NCBI RefSeq assembly: GCF_000146165.2
Contig: NC_004347.2
Location: 1,488,001-1,552,000 of the forward strand
Length of the DNA stretch: 64,000 nucleotides
Source: Shewanella oneidensis MR-1
Lineage (GTDB): Bacteria > Pseudomonadota > Gammaproteobacteria > Enterobacterales > Shewanellaceae
Direction of reading: 5' to 3'
The stretch's first letter is position 1. Every line of letters starts with the position of its first letter. The translations under genes were made by a program, and so were the position numbers. Below are positions 1-9,977 of the stretch, piece by piece. The notes under the pieces were generated by a model, which searched no databases, had not been told where the DNA came from, and saw nothing but the letters and a program-made list of their open reading frames with translations.

Positions 1-211
1 ATTATTATCGATAATTCAATTCCTTATGGTGTTTTTGAGAATGATTTTCTTTTATTTGATTTCGTGATTTAAAGCATGTTTCTGATGTTTTTGGGGTGTA
101 AATAGATTTGTTGGTTATTAATTATTAACATTCGTTAACCTTTATTGTTTTATGGTTATTATGGTTGTGGATTTTTCATTGCTAAGTCATGTTAACCATA
201 AGGCATTAAAT
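1..211 (+). promoter_or_regulatory. Leader of the dms operon
   Basis: AT-rich non-coding stretch ahead of dmsE that should hold the operon promoter. Around 62-78 there is a weak CRP-like arrangement (a GTGA half site and a poorly matching second half six bases on). CRP control of dms genes is known in S. oneidensis, but the match here is too poor to call a site. A short ribosome binding sequence (AAGG, about 200-203) precedes the ATG at 212. Confidence 0.35.
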
Positions 212-1168
212 ATGAGATGGCGTAAAATTAAAACTCTGATAATGGGGGCGAGCCTGTTCCTTATATTATCTCCATCTGTTAAAGCTCAAGAAATTCCATC
301 AACTCACGAAACGGGAGAACAAATAGAAAAAATACTCACAGATAAGTTTGCTGAAGGAAAATACTCTACTAAAGGTGCTGATAGTTGTTTAATGTGCCAT
401 CGTAAAAATAACACCGTTATGGCTATTTTTGATGGAGTACATGGCGATATCAATAATAGCAAATCTCCAATGGCTGGATTGCAATGTGAGGCATGTCATG
501 GGCCGCTTGGACAGCATAATAAAGGAGGTAAGGAGCCAATGATTAGCTTTGGTTCTGACAGTCCATTGTCAGCACCGAGCCAAAATACCGTTTGTTTAGG
601 TTGCCATCAAAAAACTGAGCAAAGTGGCTGGCATAGCAGCTTACATAACATGGAAGAAATTGCCTGTGCTGATTGCCATAAAGTCCATGCAGCTAAAGAT
701 CCGGTTCTACAAAAGCAGCAGGTGAGCCAAGTGTGTACTTCTTGTCATACTCGGCAGAAATCCGATATGAATAAGCGTTCATCTCATCCATTAAAGTGGA
801 ATGACATGACCTGCATCGATTGTCATAACCCCCACGGTTCATTTAACGAGAGCGCCTTAAAAAAGACCTCGGTCAATGACACTTGCTATAGCTGTCATGC
901 GGAAAAACGCGGTCCTTTCCTGTGGGAACATGCCCCTGTGACCGAAAACTGCTCCACTTGCCACAATCCCCACGGTAGCGTGAATGACGCCCTCGTCAAG
1001 CAGCGAGTCCCTCAGCTTTGTCAACAATGTCATGCCGATGATGGACATGCCAGTCGGGTAGTCACTCCGCCGGGTGCTGACGCGTTTGGTGCTGGTATGG
1101 GGTGTCTTAATTGTCATAGCCAAATCCATGGCTCCAACCACCCTAGCGGCAGCAATTTTGCCCGTTGA
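212..1168 (+). CDS. dmsE: Decaheme c-type cytochrome DmsE (MtrA/PioA family)
   Basis: Periplasmic decaheme cytochrome that passes electrons from the inner-membrane quinol-oxidising cytochrome towards an outer-membrane terminal reductase. The 318-residue product has an N-terminal signal peptide (basic MRWRK, then a hydrophobic stretch ending near AQ at about 25-26) and exactly ten CxxCH motifs between about residues 59 and 302. Ten hemes and about 320 residues are usual for MtrA/DmsE. The start at 212 is preferred over an upstream in-frame GTG/ATG region because it places a proper signal peptide after an AAGG. It is the first gene of a tightly spaced operon with an MtrB-like barrel and the DMSO reductase subunits, which favours DmsE over MtrA. 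The family is certain; the respiratory substrate is inferred from neighbours. Confidence 0.93.
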   Translation: MRWRKIKTLIMGASLFLILSPSVKAQEIPSTHETGEQIEKILTDKFAEGKYSTKGADSCLMCHRKNNTVMAIFDGVHGDINNSKSPMAGLQCEACHGPLGQHNKGGKEPMISFGSDSPLSAPSQNTVCLGCHQKTEQSGWHSSLHNMEEIACADCHKVHAAKDPVLQKQQVSQVCTSCHTRQKSDMNKRSSHPLKWNDMTCIDCHNPHGSFNESALKKTSVNDTCYSCHAEKRGPFLWEHAPVTENCSTCHNPHGSVNDALVKQRVPQLCQQCHADDGHASRVVTPPGADAFGAGMGCLNCHSQIHGSNHPSGSNFAR

Positions 1169-1182
1169 TTAAGGAGTCTGCC

Positions 1183-3171
1183 ATGTCTTTTAAACTAAAT
1201 ATCATTACCTTGGGATTACTTGCTGCAACCAGTGGCGTGAGTGCTGCAGACTTTTCTGTGCACAAAGCTAATCTGCAAGGGCTAAAGTTGGATGCTTATC
1301 AGTGTAAAAGCTGCATAGGAGAGAAGCGCTACCAAGGTGAGCTGCAGTTAAGTGCAGGCTGGGCCGAGAATGATGATATTCATGCGGGGAATGCGTTTGG
1401 TGATGCCAGCGATGGGATGCGCGCGGCTATGGATGCGGACGTTCGTTATCGCAATGCGGGTTATGAAGCTAATGTTCAAGCATATCAATTGGGACTAGAG
1501 AATAGCTATGCCCACCTTGATGCGGGTCGGTCTGGACAGTATGCGCTAAACCTTGATTATCAATTATTGACTCGATACGACAGCCGAGCGCAAACGCAGT
1601 TGTGGCACAACAATGGCGTGCTTTTGCCAGACACTGCGACTCGAGATGTCGATTTACAGCTGGAACGCGAAAAGGTGGGCTTGGGATTAGCTGCGCAATA
1701 TGGCGTCATGCAGGCGTTTATTAACTACGACCACGAACAAAAAACGGGTAATCGCCGCAGTAGTTTAGTAACACCTCGTCCAGTTAACTTTGCACTGCCT
1801 GTTGATGCTAACACTGAAAATCTCAATGCTGGCCTGAATATTTCGGGCGAAAATTGGTTAAGCGAGCTGGCTTACCATGGCAGTTTTTACCGAAATAATA
1901 TTGATAACTTAAGCTTACCTTACTTGCCCGATGTTTATGCTGCTACGCCTGATAATGATGCCCATCAAGTCTCGTTATCTGGCCAATACATGCTTGGGCG
2001 TGGCACCGTCAATGGCCGTGTTGCCGCTGGACGGATGCTACAAGATGGCGATTTAATCCAAGTCAGTGGTAATCCGTTACAGAGCTGGGATGCTCAGGTT
2101 GATACCTTAGATGCGCGGCTTGGCTTTAGCAATATGCTAAGCCCGCGATGGCGTGTTAACGGTCAGGTTGACTATAGCGAACGCGATAATAAAAGTTCGG
2201 TATGGGAGTTTGCGCAATTAGAGTTTGATAATGTCAGCGGTGCGTTTAAGCAAAATGTCCCCATGGACATCGAAAGACTGACATACAAACTCCACAGTAG
2301 TTACCGTTTCAACAGTCAATATCGCCTTATGGGCGGTTATGACCGTAAAGAGGTAGAACGCAGTTACCTTGAGCGAGAACAAACCCATGATGACGCATTT
2401 TGGGCCAAGCTGAATATCAGAGCCTTGCCAAATACTGTGATTGATTTTGGTGGGCGCTACGAGAACCGCAGCGGCTCTGTCTACAACGCTGTTGAAAATA
2501 CCTCGATTGAAGAAAATCCGCTATTACGTAAGTTTTATCTCGCAGACCGTGAACGTCAGGCGGTTGAGCTAAAGGCGAATTATGTACCGCTTTCGTGGTT
2601 GACTCTTGATTTGAATGGATATTATGCCAAGGATGATTACGCTAAAACCATTATAGGCCTCACCGAATCAACCGATTATGGTTATGACCTGCAACTGGGG
2701 ATGCAACTCTCTGAGCAATTGCACCTCTATGCCTCAGCAAGTCAACAATGGATAGACTCCGCTATCGCGGGTAGCCAATCATTTTCCTCACCAGACTGGT
2801 ATAGCGATATTGCTGATGAGTTCATCAATTTAGGTGCAGGGTTTACCTATAGCGGTTTATTGGATGACAGGCTGACTCTGGGAGGGAACTATTTATTCTC
2901 CAACTCCGCAAGTGATAGCTTAATCTCCTATAACGAGGTCCAGCCATACGGTGATTACTACTCCTATAACCACAGTGTCGAGCTCTATGGGCGCTACGCC
3001 TTGAGTGAGCGTATGGGGCTCAAGTTAAGTTATCAGTACGAGCGTTATTACGACACCGACTATAGCCAATCCGCAGTCAATAGCATTCCTGGGTTAATCA
3101 CCCTAGGCGACTTAAACCATAACTACAACGCGCACTTGCTGATGTTTACCTTCAGCTACCTGCTGCCTTGA
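1183..3171 (+). CDS. dmsF: Outer-membrane beta-barrel DmsF (MtrB/PioB family)
   Basis: MtrB-type porin that wraps a decaheme cytochrome and lets electrons cross the outer membrane. The 662-residue product begins with a signal peptide (MSFKLNIITLGLLAATSG, cleaved after the SAA region). Soon after comes the CxxC pair (CKSC, about residues 41-44) typical of MtrB homologues of metal reducers and DmsF. The rest is alternating aromatic and polar sequence typical of long beta strands, ending in an aromatic-rich strand (LLMFTFSYLLP). Translation is set at 1183 by an AAGGAG seven bases upstream. It follows dmsE by 14 bases and precedes dmsA by 19, so the three are almost certainly co-transcribed. Together they suggest DMSO reduction at the cell surface. 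Confidence 0.92.
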   Translation: MSFKLNIITLGLLAATSGVSAADFSVHKANLQGLKLDAYQCKSCIGEKRYQGELQLSAGWAENDDIHAGNAFGDASDGMRAAMDADVRYRNAGYEANVQAYQLGLENSYAHLDAGRSGQYALNLDYQLLTRYDSRAQTQLWHNNGVLLPDTATRDVDLQLEREKVGLGLAAQYGVMQAFINYDHEQKTGNRRSSLVTPRPVNFALPVDANTENLNAGLNISGENWLSELAYHGSFYRNNIDNLSLPYLPDVYAATPDNDAHQVSLSGQYMLGRGTVNGRVAAGRMLQDGDLIQVSGNPLQSWDAQVDTLDARLGFSNMLSPRWRVNGQVDYSERDNKSSVWEFAQLEFDNVSGAFKQNVPMDIERLTYKLHSSYRFNSQYRLMGGYDRKEVERSYLEREQTHDDAFWAKLNIRALPNTVIDFGGRYENRSGSVYNAVENTSIEENPLLRKFYLADRERQAVELKANYVPLSWLTLDLNGYYAKDDYAKTIIGLTESTDYGYDLQLGMQLSEQLHLYASASQQWIDSAIAGSQSFSSPDWYSDIADEFINLGAGFTYSGLLDDRLTLGGNYLFSNSASDSLISYNEVQPYGDYYSYNHSVELYGRYALSERMGLKLSYQYERYYDTDYSQSAVNSIPGLITLGDLNHNYNAHLLMFTFSYLLP

Positions 3172-3190
3172 TTGATAAGAGGTAAAGACA

Positions 3191-5701
3191 ATGGAACGCA
3201 GAAGTTTTCTAAAAATGAGTGCAGCCATGGGCTGCGCAGCAACGGTCACTGGCTGTAACTCAGGTTCTAGTGATGTGAATGTGGTGCCACCTAAGCCGCC
3301 TGTAGGCGATGAAGTACAAACTTGGTCATCTTGCTTGGTTAACTGTGGTTCGAATTGCCCCATCAAAGTATTTAGTCGTGATGGCATCATTACCCGTATT
3401 GAAACGGATCATGAAACCAATGATGAGTATGGCAACCACCAGATCCGAGCGTGTGCCCGTGGGCGTTCGCTGCGTAGCCGTACTTATGCTCCCGATCGTT
3501 TACGCACACCTATGAAGCGTGTCGGTAAGCGTGGGGAAGCGAAGTTTGTGCCAATATCATGGGATGAGGCTGCTTCAACGATTGCAAGTGAAATTCAACG
3601 TATTGCAAGTAGTTACGGTAACAAGTCGATTTTGAAACACTATGGAACAGGGGCTTATTATGGATTTGCTAGCTCGGCGTGTTTTGATCGTGTGCTCAAT
3701 CTGAATGGTGGATTCCTGAAGATTTATGGCAATTATTCTTGGGCACAACAAAATGAAGCGGCCGCAGCAACTGGGTTTGCTAGTACATCGGGTTCTTCTT
3801 TAACGGCCTTATACGATAGTGACCTGTTCCTCGGTATTGGTTACAACCCAAGTGAAATGCGTCAAAGTGGGTCGGGTGAAGGATATGATTTCTTAAAGGC
3901 GCTGGAGGCGAATGCTAACCTTGAAGTGATTATGGTGGACCCGCGCTATACAGACTCAATGGCGGGTAAAGAAAGCCAGTGGTTACCGATTAGACCTGGA
4001 ACCGATGCGGCATTTGCAGAAGCGATTGCCTATGAAATGATTAGTTCTGGATGGGTCGATACTCATTCCAAGGCATTTTTAGACAAGTACTGCGTTGGAT
4101 TTGACAAGGCCTCTCTTGAAAAGCTTGTTGCTGAATTTACCGCAAGTGGCGATCCTAAAAAGACTCAATATTTGCCTTATATTGATGTTGAAGACAACTA
4201 TCGCAACTACATTCTTGGTGAAGGTAAGTTTGCCGATAATGGCCCAAGAACCCCCGCCTGGGCAGCTAAAATCTGCGGCATATCGGAAGCAAATATTAAA
4301 TCTGTCGCTAGCAAGATTATGAATGCTAAAGCACCGTTTATTGTTACCGGTGCGGGTGTAAACCGTCATGCTAATGGTGAACAAGCCATGCGTGCTTGCT
4401 ATATGCTTTCGTTCCTAACCGGCAAAGTAGGGCAGCCAGGCGTAAGTAACGGCGCATTGCCTTATCAAGGCAGTTTAAACCGTGCAGGTATGAGCGGTGG
4501 TAGTAATCCTGTTAAAGAATCAATTTCTTTCTTTACTTGGGCTGAAGCGATTGAGCGTGGCCATGAAATGACCGCGCGTAAAGATGGGATCCGTGGTACA
4601 GCTGATTTAGATACTCCGCTTGGCGCAGATATTAAAGCGGTATTTGCGATTAACAGTAACGCATTAATTAACCAACATTCAGACTGTAACGGTACCGCTA
4701 AAATCCTCGAAGATGACACCAAATGTGAGCTTATTGTCGTGTGTGATTGCTGGATGACAGCTAGCGCACGTTATGCGGACATCTTACTGCCAGATACAAC
4801 TTGGTTAGAGTCGAATGACTTAGTCAATGATAGCTATGCATCAGGGATCATGGGTTACTTAGTTGCCATGAAAGCTGCCGTTAAGCCTATGTGGGAAAGC
4901 ATTTCAATGTTTGAAATGGGACGCTTAATTGCCGCCAAAATGGGTAAAGAAGCTGAGTACACAGAAGGTAAAGATGAAGCGGCTTGGTTAGAAGAGCTAT
5001 ATCAAAAGACCCGTACAAATAGCGCGAATACGGATGCACAACCTGCCTTCCCTAACAGTTACGCTGAAGCGCAAAAGATTGGTGTGTTCCGTGCGTTTAG
5101 TAAGACGCCGGTACTTGCACTCGATAGCTATATCAATGGCGGTAAAGCGGTGAGCACACCATCCGGTAAGGTAGAGATCTACTCGCTGTCGATGGCGCAA
5201 AAGGGTAAAGACTGGATCTTTAATCCTAATGTTAAAGGCGACTACATCACTGCAATACCTATGTATCAACCCACATGGGAAGGCTACGACGATGAAGATA
5301 CTAAGGATGATTATCCTCTGCAATTAATGGGTTATCACACCAAGGGGCGTACACACTCAAGTTATCATAACGTGCCATGGCTGCGCGAAGCCGCAGAAGA
5401 TGCAGTATGGATGAACCCAGCCGATGCTTTAGGTCGTGGTTTAAGAGGTGGCGATAAAGTACAGATGTGGAACGATCGTGGCACTGTTGAATTACCTGTA
5501 CGCATTACCCCAAGGGTTGCCCCTGGTGTTGTGGCTTTAGGTCAGGGCGCTTGGTATCAACCTGATATCGCCCGGATTGGAAGGAGCGGGCACCCAATTG
5601 ATGTTGGTGGCTGTATTAATACGTTAACTCGTTACCAGCCAAGCCCTTTTGCGAAGGGAAACCCACAACACACCAATCGTGTGCAGATCGTCAAGGCATA
5701 A
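3191..5701 (+). CDS. dmsA: DMSO reductase catalytic subunit, Mo-bisMGD, Tat-exported, probable lipoprotein
   Basis: Molybdopterin oxidoreductase of the DMSO reductase family, reducing DMSO to dimethyl sulfide. The 836-residue product starts with a twin-arginine leader (RRSFLK at 4-9) followed by a short hydrophobic stretch ending in TGC (about residue 22), a lipobox-like cysteine; outer-membrane lipidation is known for the S. oneidensis enzyme. An FS0 iron-sulfur motif follows (C-x3-C-x3-C at about 48-56, with a later CARGR). The C-terminal molydopterin dinucleotide-binding domain is recognisable (MGYHTKGRTHSS to the end). The length fits DmsA. It lies directly upstream of its ferredoxin subunit and a TorD-like chaperone gene that would guide cofactor insertion before export. 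DMSO is inferred as substrate from operon context; related enzymes use other oxyanions. Confidence 0.9.
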   Translation: MERRSFLKMSAAMGCAATVTGCNSGSSDVNVVPPKPPVGDEVQTWSSCLVNCGSNCPIKVFSRDGIITRIETDHETNDEYGNHQIRACARGRSLRSRTYAPDRLRTPMKRVGKRGEAKFVPISWDEAASTIASEIQRIASSYGNKSILKHYGTGAYYGFASSACFDRVLNLNGGFLKIYGNYSWAQQNEAAAATGFASTSGSSLTALYDSDLFLGIGYNPSEMRQSGSGEGYDFLKALEANANLEVIMVDPRYTDSMAGKESQWLPIRPGTDAAFAEAIAYEMISSGWVDTHSKAFLDKYCVGFDKASLEKLVAEFTASGDPKKTQYLPYIDVEDNYRNYILGEGKFADNGPRTPAWAAKICGISEANIKSVASKIMNAKAPFIVTGAGVNRHANGEQAMRACYMLSFLTGKVGQPGVSNGALPYQGSLNRAGMSGGSNPVKESISFFTWAEAIERGHEMTARKDGIRGTADLDTPLGADIKAVFAINSNALINQHSDCNGTAKILEDDTKCELIVVCDCWMTASARYADILLPDTTWLESNDLVNDSYASGIMGYLVAMKAAVKPMWESISMFEMGRLIAAKMGKEAEYTEGKDEAAWLEELYQKTRTNSANTDAQPAFPNSYAEAQKIGVFRAFSKTPVLALDSYINGGKAVSTPSGKVEIYSLSMAQKGKDWIFNPNVKGDYITAIPMYQPTWEGYDDEDTKDDYPLQLMGYHTKGRTHSSYHNVPWLREAAEDAVWMNPADALGRGLRGGDKVQMWNDRGTVELPVRITPRVAPGVVALGQGAWYQPDIARIGRSGHPIDVGGCINTLTRYQPSPFAKGNPQHTNRVQIVKA

Positions 5702-5714
5702 GGGGTAGATGAAA

Positions 5715-6389
5715 ATGACTCAACAAACACAATATGGTTTCTATTTCGATAGCAGCAAATGTACTGGCTGTAAAACTTGTCATATTGCCTGTAAGGACCG
5801 CATGACTGGCTTGGTTCGTGCAAAAGACGATGTGATGAATAATGGTGTCGCTAATTTGCCCGGTATTATTTGGCGCCGTGTTTATGAATATGGCGGCGGC
5901 AATTGGTCGCAAAATGTCGATGGTAGTTTTGAGCAAAATGTCTTTGCCTACTACATGTCTATTGGTTGTAACCATTGCAGCCAGCCTGTGTGTGTTAAAG
6001 CCTGCCCAACAGGTGCAATGCATAAGCGCCGCGAAGATGGCTTAGTCCAAGTTGCCACTGAACTATGTATTGGTTGTGAAAGTTGTGCGAGGGCTTGCCC
6101 ATATGATGCACCACAGCTGGATATCGAGCGTAAGGTGATGACCAAGTGTGATGGTTGCAGCGATAGACTTGCTGAAGGTAAAAAGCCTATTTGCGTTGAT
6201 TCTTGTCCTTTACGGGCACTTGACTTTGACACTATGGATAATTTACGAGCGAAATATGGAGAGGGGGATGGTCATATTGCTCCCTTACCATCGCCATCGA
6301 TTACTTCGCCAAACTTGATTATCAAGGCCAATCGAAATGGTCAACCAGTTGGTGGTAGTGGGCAATTATTAAACCCTGCAGAAGTGTAA
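5715..6389 (+). CDS. dmsB: DMSO reductase iron-sulfur subunit
   Basis: Ferredoxin-like electron-transfer subunit carrying four [4Fe-4S] clusters that feeds the molybdenum subunit. The four cysteine groups are visible: CTGCKTCHIAC near the N-terminus, CNHCSQPVCVKACP, CIGCESCARACP and CDGC...CVDSCP. There is no export signal of its own, as expected for a partner carried through the Tat system by DmsA. Two ATGs lie six bases apart; 5715 is preferred because it sits nine bases from the AGGGG at 5701-5705, whereas the one at 5709 is only three bases away. The gene is eight to fourteen bases downstream of dmsA. A strong hairpin follows it. Confidence 0.92.
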   Translation: MTQQTQYGFYFDSSKCTGCKTCHIACKDRMTGLVRAKDDVMNNGVANLPGIIWRRVYEYGGGNWSQNVDGSFEQNVFAYYMSIGCNHCSQPVCVKACPTGAMHKRREDGLVQVATELCIGCESCARACPYDAPQLDIERKVMTKCDGCSDRLAEGKKPICVDSCPLRALDFDTMDNLRAKYGEGDGHIAPLPSPSITSPNLIIKANRNGQPVGGSGQLLNPAEV

Positions 6390-6399
6390 TAGTGAAATG

Positions 6400-6426
6400 T
6401 GGGGGGCTTAGCCCCCCCATTTTTCT
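6400..6426 (+). terminator. GC-rich hairpin with T-run between dmsB and dmsG
   Basis: Seven-base-pair stem GGGGGGC/GCCCCCC with a three-base loop, followed by a run of T. It has the form of an intrinsic terminator. It lies inside the operon, so it may act as an attenuator that lowers chaperone expression relative to the structural genes. Confidence 0.75.
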
Positions 6427-6446
6427 TCGTTTGTAAAAGGAACACT

Positions 6447-7112
6447 ATGTTAACAATCAATACGAGTGATTACCAAACCTGGGGTGCAATCGCCAAAGTG
6501 CTGCATAACATCCTTTACTCGTACCCTAATATGCCTTTACTGACGCAATTTAAGCGAGATGAGTTAGCAAGCCAGTGGCCAGAGCTTGAACTCTCGACAG
6601 GTGAACAGTCAGGAAAAGCTTTGCTAAGTAGCTATTTGACTCAATGGCAGGACGATGAATCGCAATTAATCGAGCTCCAATTAGACTATGGGCAACTGTT
6701 TTTTGGCCCCGGCGATCCTAAAGCTGCACTTTGGGGGTCTGTATATACCAGTGAGGGGCAGTTACTTAATGAAGCGTCGACTCAAAACCTGATTAGCTTT
6801 TATAACACCCATGGTATCGAGTTGTCTCTGACACGAAATGAACCCGTAGACCATTTAGGTCTGATTTTATTAGTGTTGCAATACTTATTTGATGAATTAG
6901 CGTTAAATCCCAATGATACACACAAGGTGAGAGTCTGCACGCTATTGTTGCAACAACATATTTTACCTTGGGTGGGCCGCTGTTTAGCGTTAGCTGAACT
7001 TCATGCAAAAACGGATTTTTATCGTGGTATATCTATGCTTGCTCAAGTGTATTTTGCACATTTAGGTACAAAGTTTGATGTGATACCTCAACCTGTAAAA
7101 CTCTATCGCTAA
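6447..7112 (+). CDS. dmsG: TorD/DmsD-family molybdoenzyme chaperone
   Basis: Cytoplasmic redox enzyme maturation protein that binds the Tat leader of the apo-reductase and holds it for molybdenum cofactor loading. The 221-residue all-helical product has the family pattern of central acidic and aromatic residues (LQLDYGQLFFGPGDPKAALWGSVYTSEGQL) and an EPVDHLGL segment typical of TorD/DmsD proteins. The start at 6447 follows AAAGGA; a longer reading frame back to 6399 runs through the terminator hairpin and is rejected. It lies eleven bases upstream of dmsH. Family assignment is by motif and context; the partner is presumably DmsA. Confidence 0.85.
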   Translation: MLTINTSDYQTWGAIAKVLHNILYSYPNMPLLTQFKRDELASQWPELELSTGEQSGKALLSSYLTQWQDDESQLIELQLDYGQLFFGPGDPKAALWGSVYTSEGQLLNEASTQNLISFYNTHGIELSLTRNEPVDHLGLILLVLQYLFDELALNPNDTHKVRVCTLLLQQHILPWVGRCLALAELHAKTDFYRGISMLAQVYFAHLGTKFDVIPQPVKLYR

Positions 7113-7122
7113 AGGTTAGCTC

Positions 7123-7590
7123 ATGACGTTTGTGACAGCAGTGAGTCATCAATGGTTAAAAGCACAGCTTGCCTATCGACTTCAATTGAGTTTGGCTGCT
7201 TGTGAAAATATTCAAGATTTATGTTGTGGCGGTACGTCATTAGCGTCAGTCACCAATATTATGTCTGCGGTTATTTTTATTGAAGGTCAGCCAGAATGGT
7301 TAGTACTCGATAAAGCAATGAACGAGCAGAAACTGCCTGATAATATTGTGCTGCATTGCTTTTTTGAGTGCTGTAGAGTTTTATTTATCAGAGAGTTATC
7401 ACATCAATCTCTAAGTCAATCTGAACAACTTATTTTTGCCTTAGCTGAAGTATGGCGGAAAAAATATATGAATACTCAAGAGGTTGATAGTGTTTCTGAA
7501 TCAATTTGTTCAATGATTGAGCGTTTGTCTAAACAGCTGATTATGCATCGTCTACAATTGCGTACAAATACCCGAAACATGGGTGGATAA
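7123..7590 (+). CDS. dmsH: Conserved DmsH-like protein of unknown function
   Basis: Last gene of the DMSO reductase operon, 155 residues, preceded by AAGG and only eleven bases after the chaperone gene. The sequence contains CCGGTSLASVTNIM near residues 36-48 and a CFFECC cluster near 79-84. The cysteines might bind a metal or cofactor, but I recognise no domain. S. oneidensis has a small gene of unknown role, dmsH, in this place. A role in maturation or regulation of the reductase is inferred from position only. Confidence 0.7.
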   Translation: MTFVTAVSHQWLKAQLAYRLQLSLAACENIQDLCCGGTSLASVTNIMSAVIFIEGQPEWLVLDKAMNEQKLPDNIVLHCFFECCRVLFIRELSHQSLSQSEQLIFALAEVWRKKYMNTQEVDSVSESICSMIERLSKQLIMHRLQLRTNTRNMGG

Positions 7591-7597
7591 ATAAATT

Positions 7598-7621
7598 CGA
7601 GTGTATTTTTATATACACTCG
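7598..7621. terminator. Palindromic hairpin between dmsH and the convergent receptor gene
   Basis: A nine-base inverted repeat (CGAGTGTAT / ATACACTCG) with a six-base AT loop lies eight bases after the dmsH stop codon. It has no clear T-run, so termination efficiency is uncertain. It sits between convergent genes, where a two-way terminator is expected. Confidence 0.5.
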
Positions 7622-7731
7622 TTCAGGCTATTTAAGTAAGTAAAAGTTGTTGGTAAACCGAAAGTGCATTATGTTTTTGATTTAAAATGGATAGTTTGAC
7701 TAATTGGTTCAGTGTCGGTTCTACCACCTAA

Positions 7732-9363
7732 TTAATAACGACGTTTGGTTTTGAAAAATGCAAGTAGTTGTTTTTGTTTACCAGCTTCAGTTAAAACATC
7801 GTGGCAGGCCTTACTGGCGTTGCCCACCCCCATCACATTTTGATCAACCATTTCTACAGTCGATGAGATATTTTTGGAAATATCTTCGGTCACGCTTGAT
7901 TGCTCACTAGAAGCAGTGGCAACCACTGTATTGACGTTGGAAATCGCGTTGACGGAGGCTGAAATGCCATCGAAAGCGTTACGCACTTTTTCCGAGATAA
8001 TTTGAGATTCATCCAACAAACTGGCATTAGCTTTCATATAATGGTCAGCTTTTTCCGCCTGAGACTGTAACTTTGAAATGATCCCCTGAATATCAACAGT
8101 TGATTGCTGGGTTTTAGCGGCAAGGGAGCGAACCTCATCAGCAACTACGGCAAAACCGCGACCCGCTTCTCCAGCCCTTGCAGCTTCAATGGCTGCATTT
8201 AATGCTAATAGGTTGGTTTGTTCGGAAATACTTGTAATAACGTCAATGACAGAGCCAATTTCAATCGAAAAGTCTTTCAATTGATTTACTATGGTGCCTG
8301 AATCTCGAATGGCCGTACCGATTTTTACCGAAATGTTATTGGATTCACCGAGTGATTTGTTACCCTCAGTGACATTCTCCATCGCTTCGCTGGCACTGGT
8401 TTCCGCCTCTGTTGCATTTCTGCTCACTTCTAGAGCTGTGCTGGACATTTCATTGAGTGCGGTCGCTATTTGTTCTACCTGAACCAGCATTTGTTTGGAA
8501 TTATTCTCAACCTGATTCATGGTGGAGGCGAGTACTTCCGCCGAGGTGGCGGTATTGTTGGCAACGGTAATCAACTGTTCCGTCATTTCAGATATTTTAT
8601 CTGCAGTATGATTGCAATCCTGAGCTAAGAAGCCTAATTCATTATTGCCGATATCGGTAATTCGATCGGTGAGGTCACCATTAGCGAGCTTGGCAATAAA
8701 ATGTTGCACCGTTTTGATTGAAGTAATAATGAATTTTGAGATAACAATAGATGTAGTCAAAACTAACAGTGAAACAATAACTAAGATGGCTATCGTCATC
8801 TTGATGGATTCATCGTAAATCTCATCACCATAGTTGCTCGCTGCTTGGGCTCCTTTAGTATTTATATCTGATAATTGCAGCAATAAATCTGAGTATTCGT
8901 TGTAAGTTTTTAGTGATTCGGTCAGTAGTAGTTGTTTGGCATCCTCATTTTTATTTTCCCTTGATAAGATGAGGATCTTCTGCTGAGTGCTTAGGTATTC
9001 TTTGTATAGTTTATTGAAATTATTAAATATTAATTGTTCCTCATTGCTGCTAACCAGTTGTTGGTAAGAGCGGGCTGAATCGTCAATTTTCAATTTTATT
9101 TTTTCCAGCTCACGCTCAGTTTCCCGCATTTGATCATTATCTAGTGAAAGAATATGTCGGGATTCTAACACCCTTAAATCTGCAGTTTGACCATTTAGTC
9201 GCTCGATTACACGGACTGAAGGCAACCAGTTGCTTGATATAACTGTTGACTGCTCATTGATGACTTGCATTTTACTTATCGCCAACATAGCTAACCCAAG
9301 AATCGCAATTATGGGAATCGCAAAAGCTCCAAGTAAAAGATGAATTATCTTTAGATTACGCAT
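7732..9363 (-). CDS. Methyl-accepting chemotaxis protein
   Basis: Transmembrane chemoreceptor signalling to CheA/CheW. The 543-residue product has a first membrane helix at about 7-29, a periplasmic four-helix-bundle-type sensor of about 155 residues rich in charged coiled-coil sequence, a second membrane helix at about 188-212, a HAMP domain, and a long cytoplasmic coiled coil. The signalling hairpin is clear ([20 protein letters not shown] and [15 protein letters not shown]). No PAS or Cache domain is visible, so the ligand cannot be inferred, and no C-terminal CheR-tethering pentapeptide is seen. S. oneidensis has a receptor gene in the same place after the dms operon, so this marks the left backbone edge. 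Confidence 0.93.
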   Translation of the reverse strand: MRNLKIIHLLLGAFAIPIIAILGLAMLAISKMQVINEQSTVISSNWLPSVRVIERLNGQTADLRVLESRHILSLDNDQMRETERELEKIKLKIDDSARSYQQLVSSNEEQLIFNNFNKLYKEYLSTQQKILILSRENKNEDAKQLLLTESLKTYNEYSDLLLQLSDINTKGAQAASNYGDEIYDESIKMTIAILVIVSLLVLTTSIVISKFIITSIKTVQHFIAKLANGDLTDRITDIGNNELGFLAQDCNHTADKISEMTEQLITVANNTATSAEVLASTMNQVENNSKQMLVQVEQIATALNEMSSTALEVSRNATEAETSASEAMENVTEGNKSLGESNNISVKIGTAIRDSGTIVNQLKDFSIEIGSVIDVITSISEQTNLLALNAAIEAARAGEAGRGFAVVADEVRSLAAKTQQSTVDIQGIISKLQSQAEKADHYMKANASLLDESQIISEKVRNAFDGISASVNAISNVNTVVATASSEQSSVTEDISKNISSTVEMVDQNVMGVGNASKACHDVLTEAGKQKQLLAFFKTKRRY

Positions 9364-9841
9364 TTAAACCCCGAAATGGTGATTATGCTTAAATTCACTT
9401 TGGTGGCGCCTACCTAATGTAGGCTTGTTACCTTCAATAGATATATAAGTCAGACTCCAAACTTTTGCTATGCCAACACAATTAATATTTTTAATCCCTG
9501 TGCCTAACAAATAAGGGTTGGCCGCCCGTAGCCGCGACCTTATCCCAAGTGTTGAACAAGCCAGTGCTAGTTACCACCAGATCGCATTTCGTTGATAAAG
9601 ATAGGTAAACAAAAGGGAAGCCATGTAGCACACTCCTGTAGCACAGTTGTGTCAGACTCAAAAAGAAAAATGACCAAAAAATAATTAAATCATTGCTTTA
9701 AAAAACTGTGGGCGCGTCATTTGAATCTGTATTGTAACTGAGTTGATTAAGGCCATTGCTTTAATTTACAGATAAAAAAACAGCAAAGATTATGGTGCAA
9801 ACTTCTTCTCAGATAACCAGTATGCTCGATGCCCTGAGTGT
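9364..9841. other. Intergenic region between the receptor gene and the left integrase module
   Basis: No convincing gene. It should hold the receptor promoter on the minus strand. A small hairpin (GCCTAC/GTAGGC, 9409-9424) lies in the receptor leader. A TTTGGTGG string near 9399-9408 recalls the ssrA 3' end but is too short to call an attachment site. The left end of the first island must lie somewhere here, since sequence shared with the second island begins at 9842. Confidence 0.5.
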
Positions 9842-9977
9842 GGTTCATTGTCGACCCAGTAAGCACTTCAAAAAATCCCTTAAAAGGTCATCCTGGCCTT
9901 GATAGAGAAATGAAGTAAAAGTAAGGGGCAACCGATGGTTGCCCCTTACTTATGCTGTGATTTAAAAACGAACTATT
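9842..9977. repeat. Integrase-module downstream repeat, left copy
   Basis: From GGTTCATTGTCG onwards this closely matches 48490-48628 with scattered substitutions. Both copies lie directly downstream of related integrase genes. The match marks one end of a module shared by the two islands and includes the integrase terminator. Confidence 0.75.
9919..9951 (-). terminator. Terminator of the left integrase
   Basis: Fifteen-base-pair perfect stem (AAGTAAGGGGCAACC and its complement, three-base loop) 27 bases past the integrase stop codon. The matching hairpin at the second integrase has different but compensating bases, which supports a conserved RNA structure. Confidence 0.75.

Noticed and set aside
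62..78. CRP site ahead of the dms operon
   Set aside because: Only one half site is acceptable; the other matches poorly.
9399..9414. TTTGGTGG string as the left attachment site of the first island
   Set aside because: Only about eight bases match the tmRNA end and the sequence beyond does not; not enough to call an att site.
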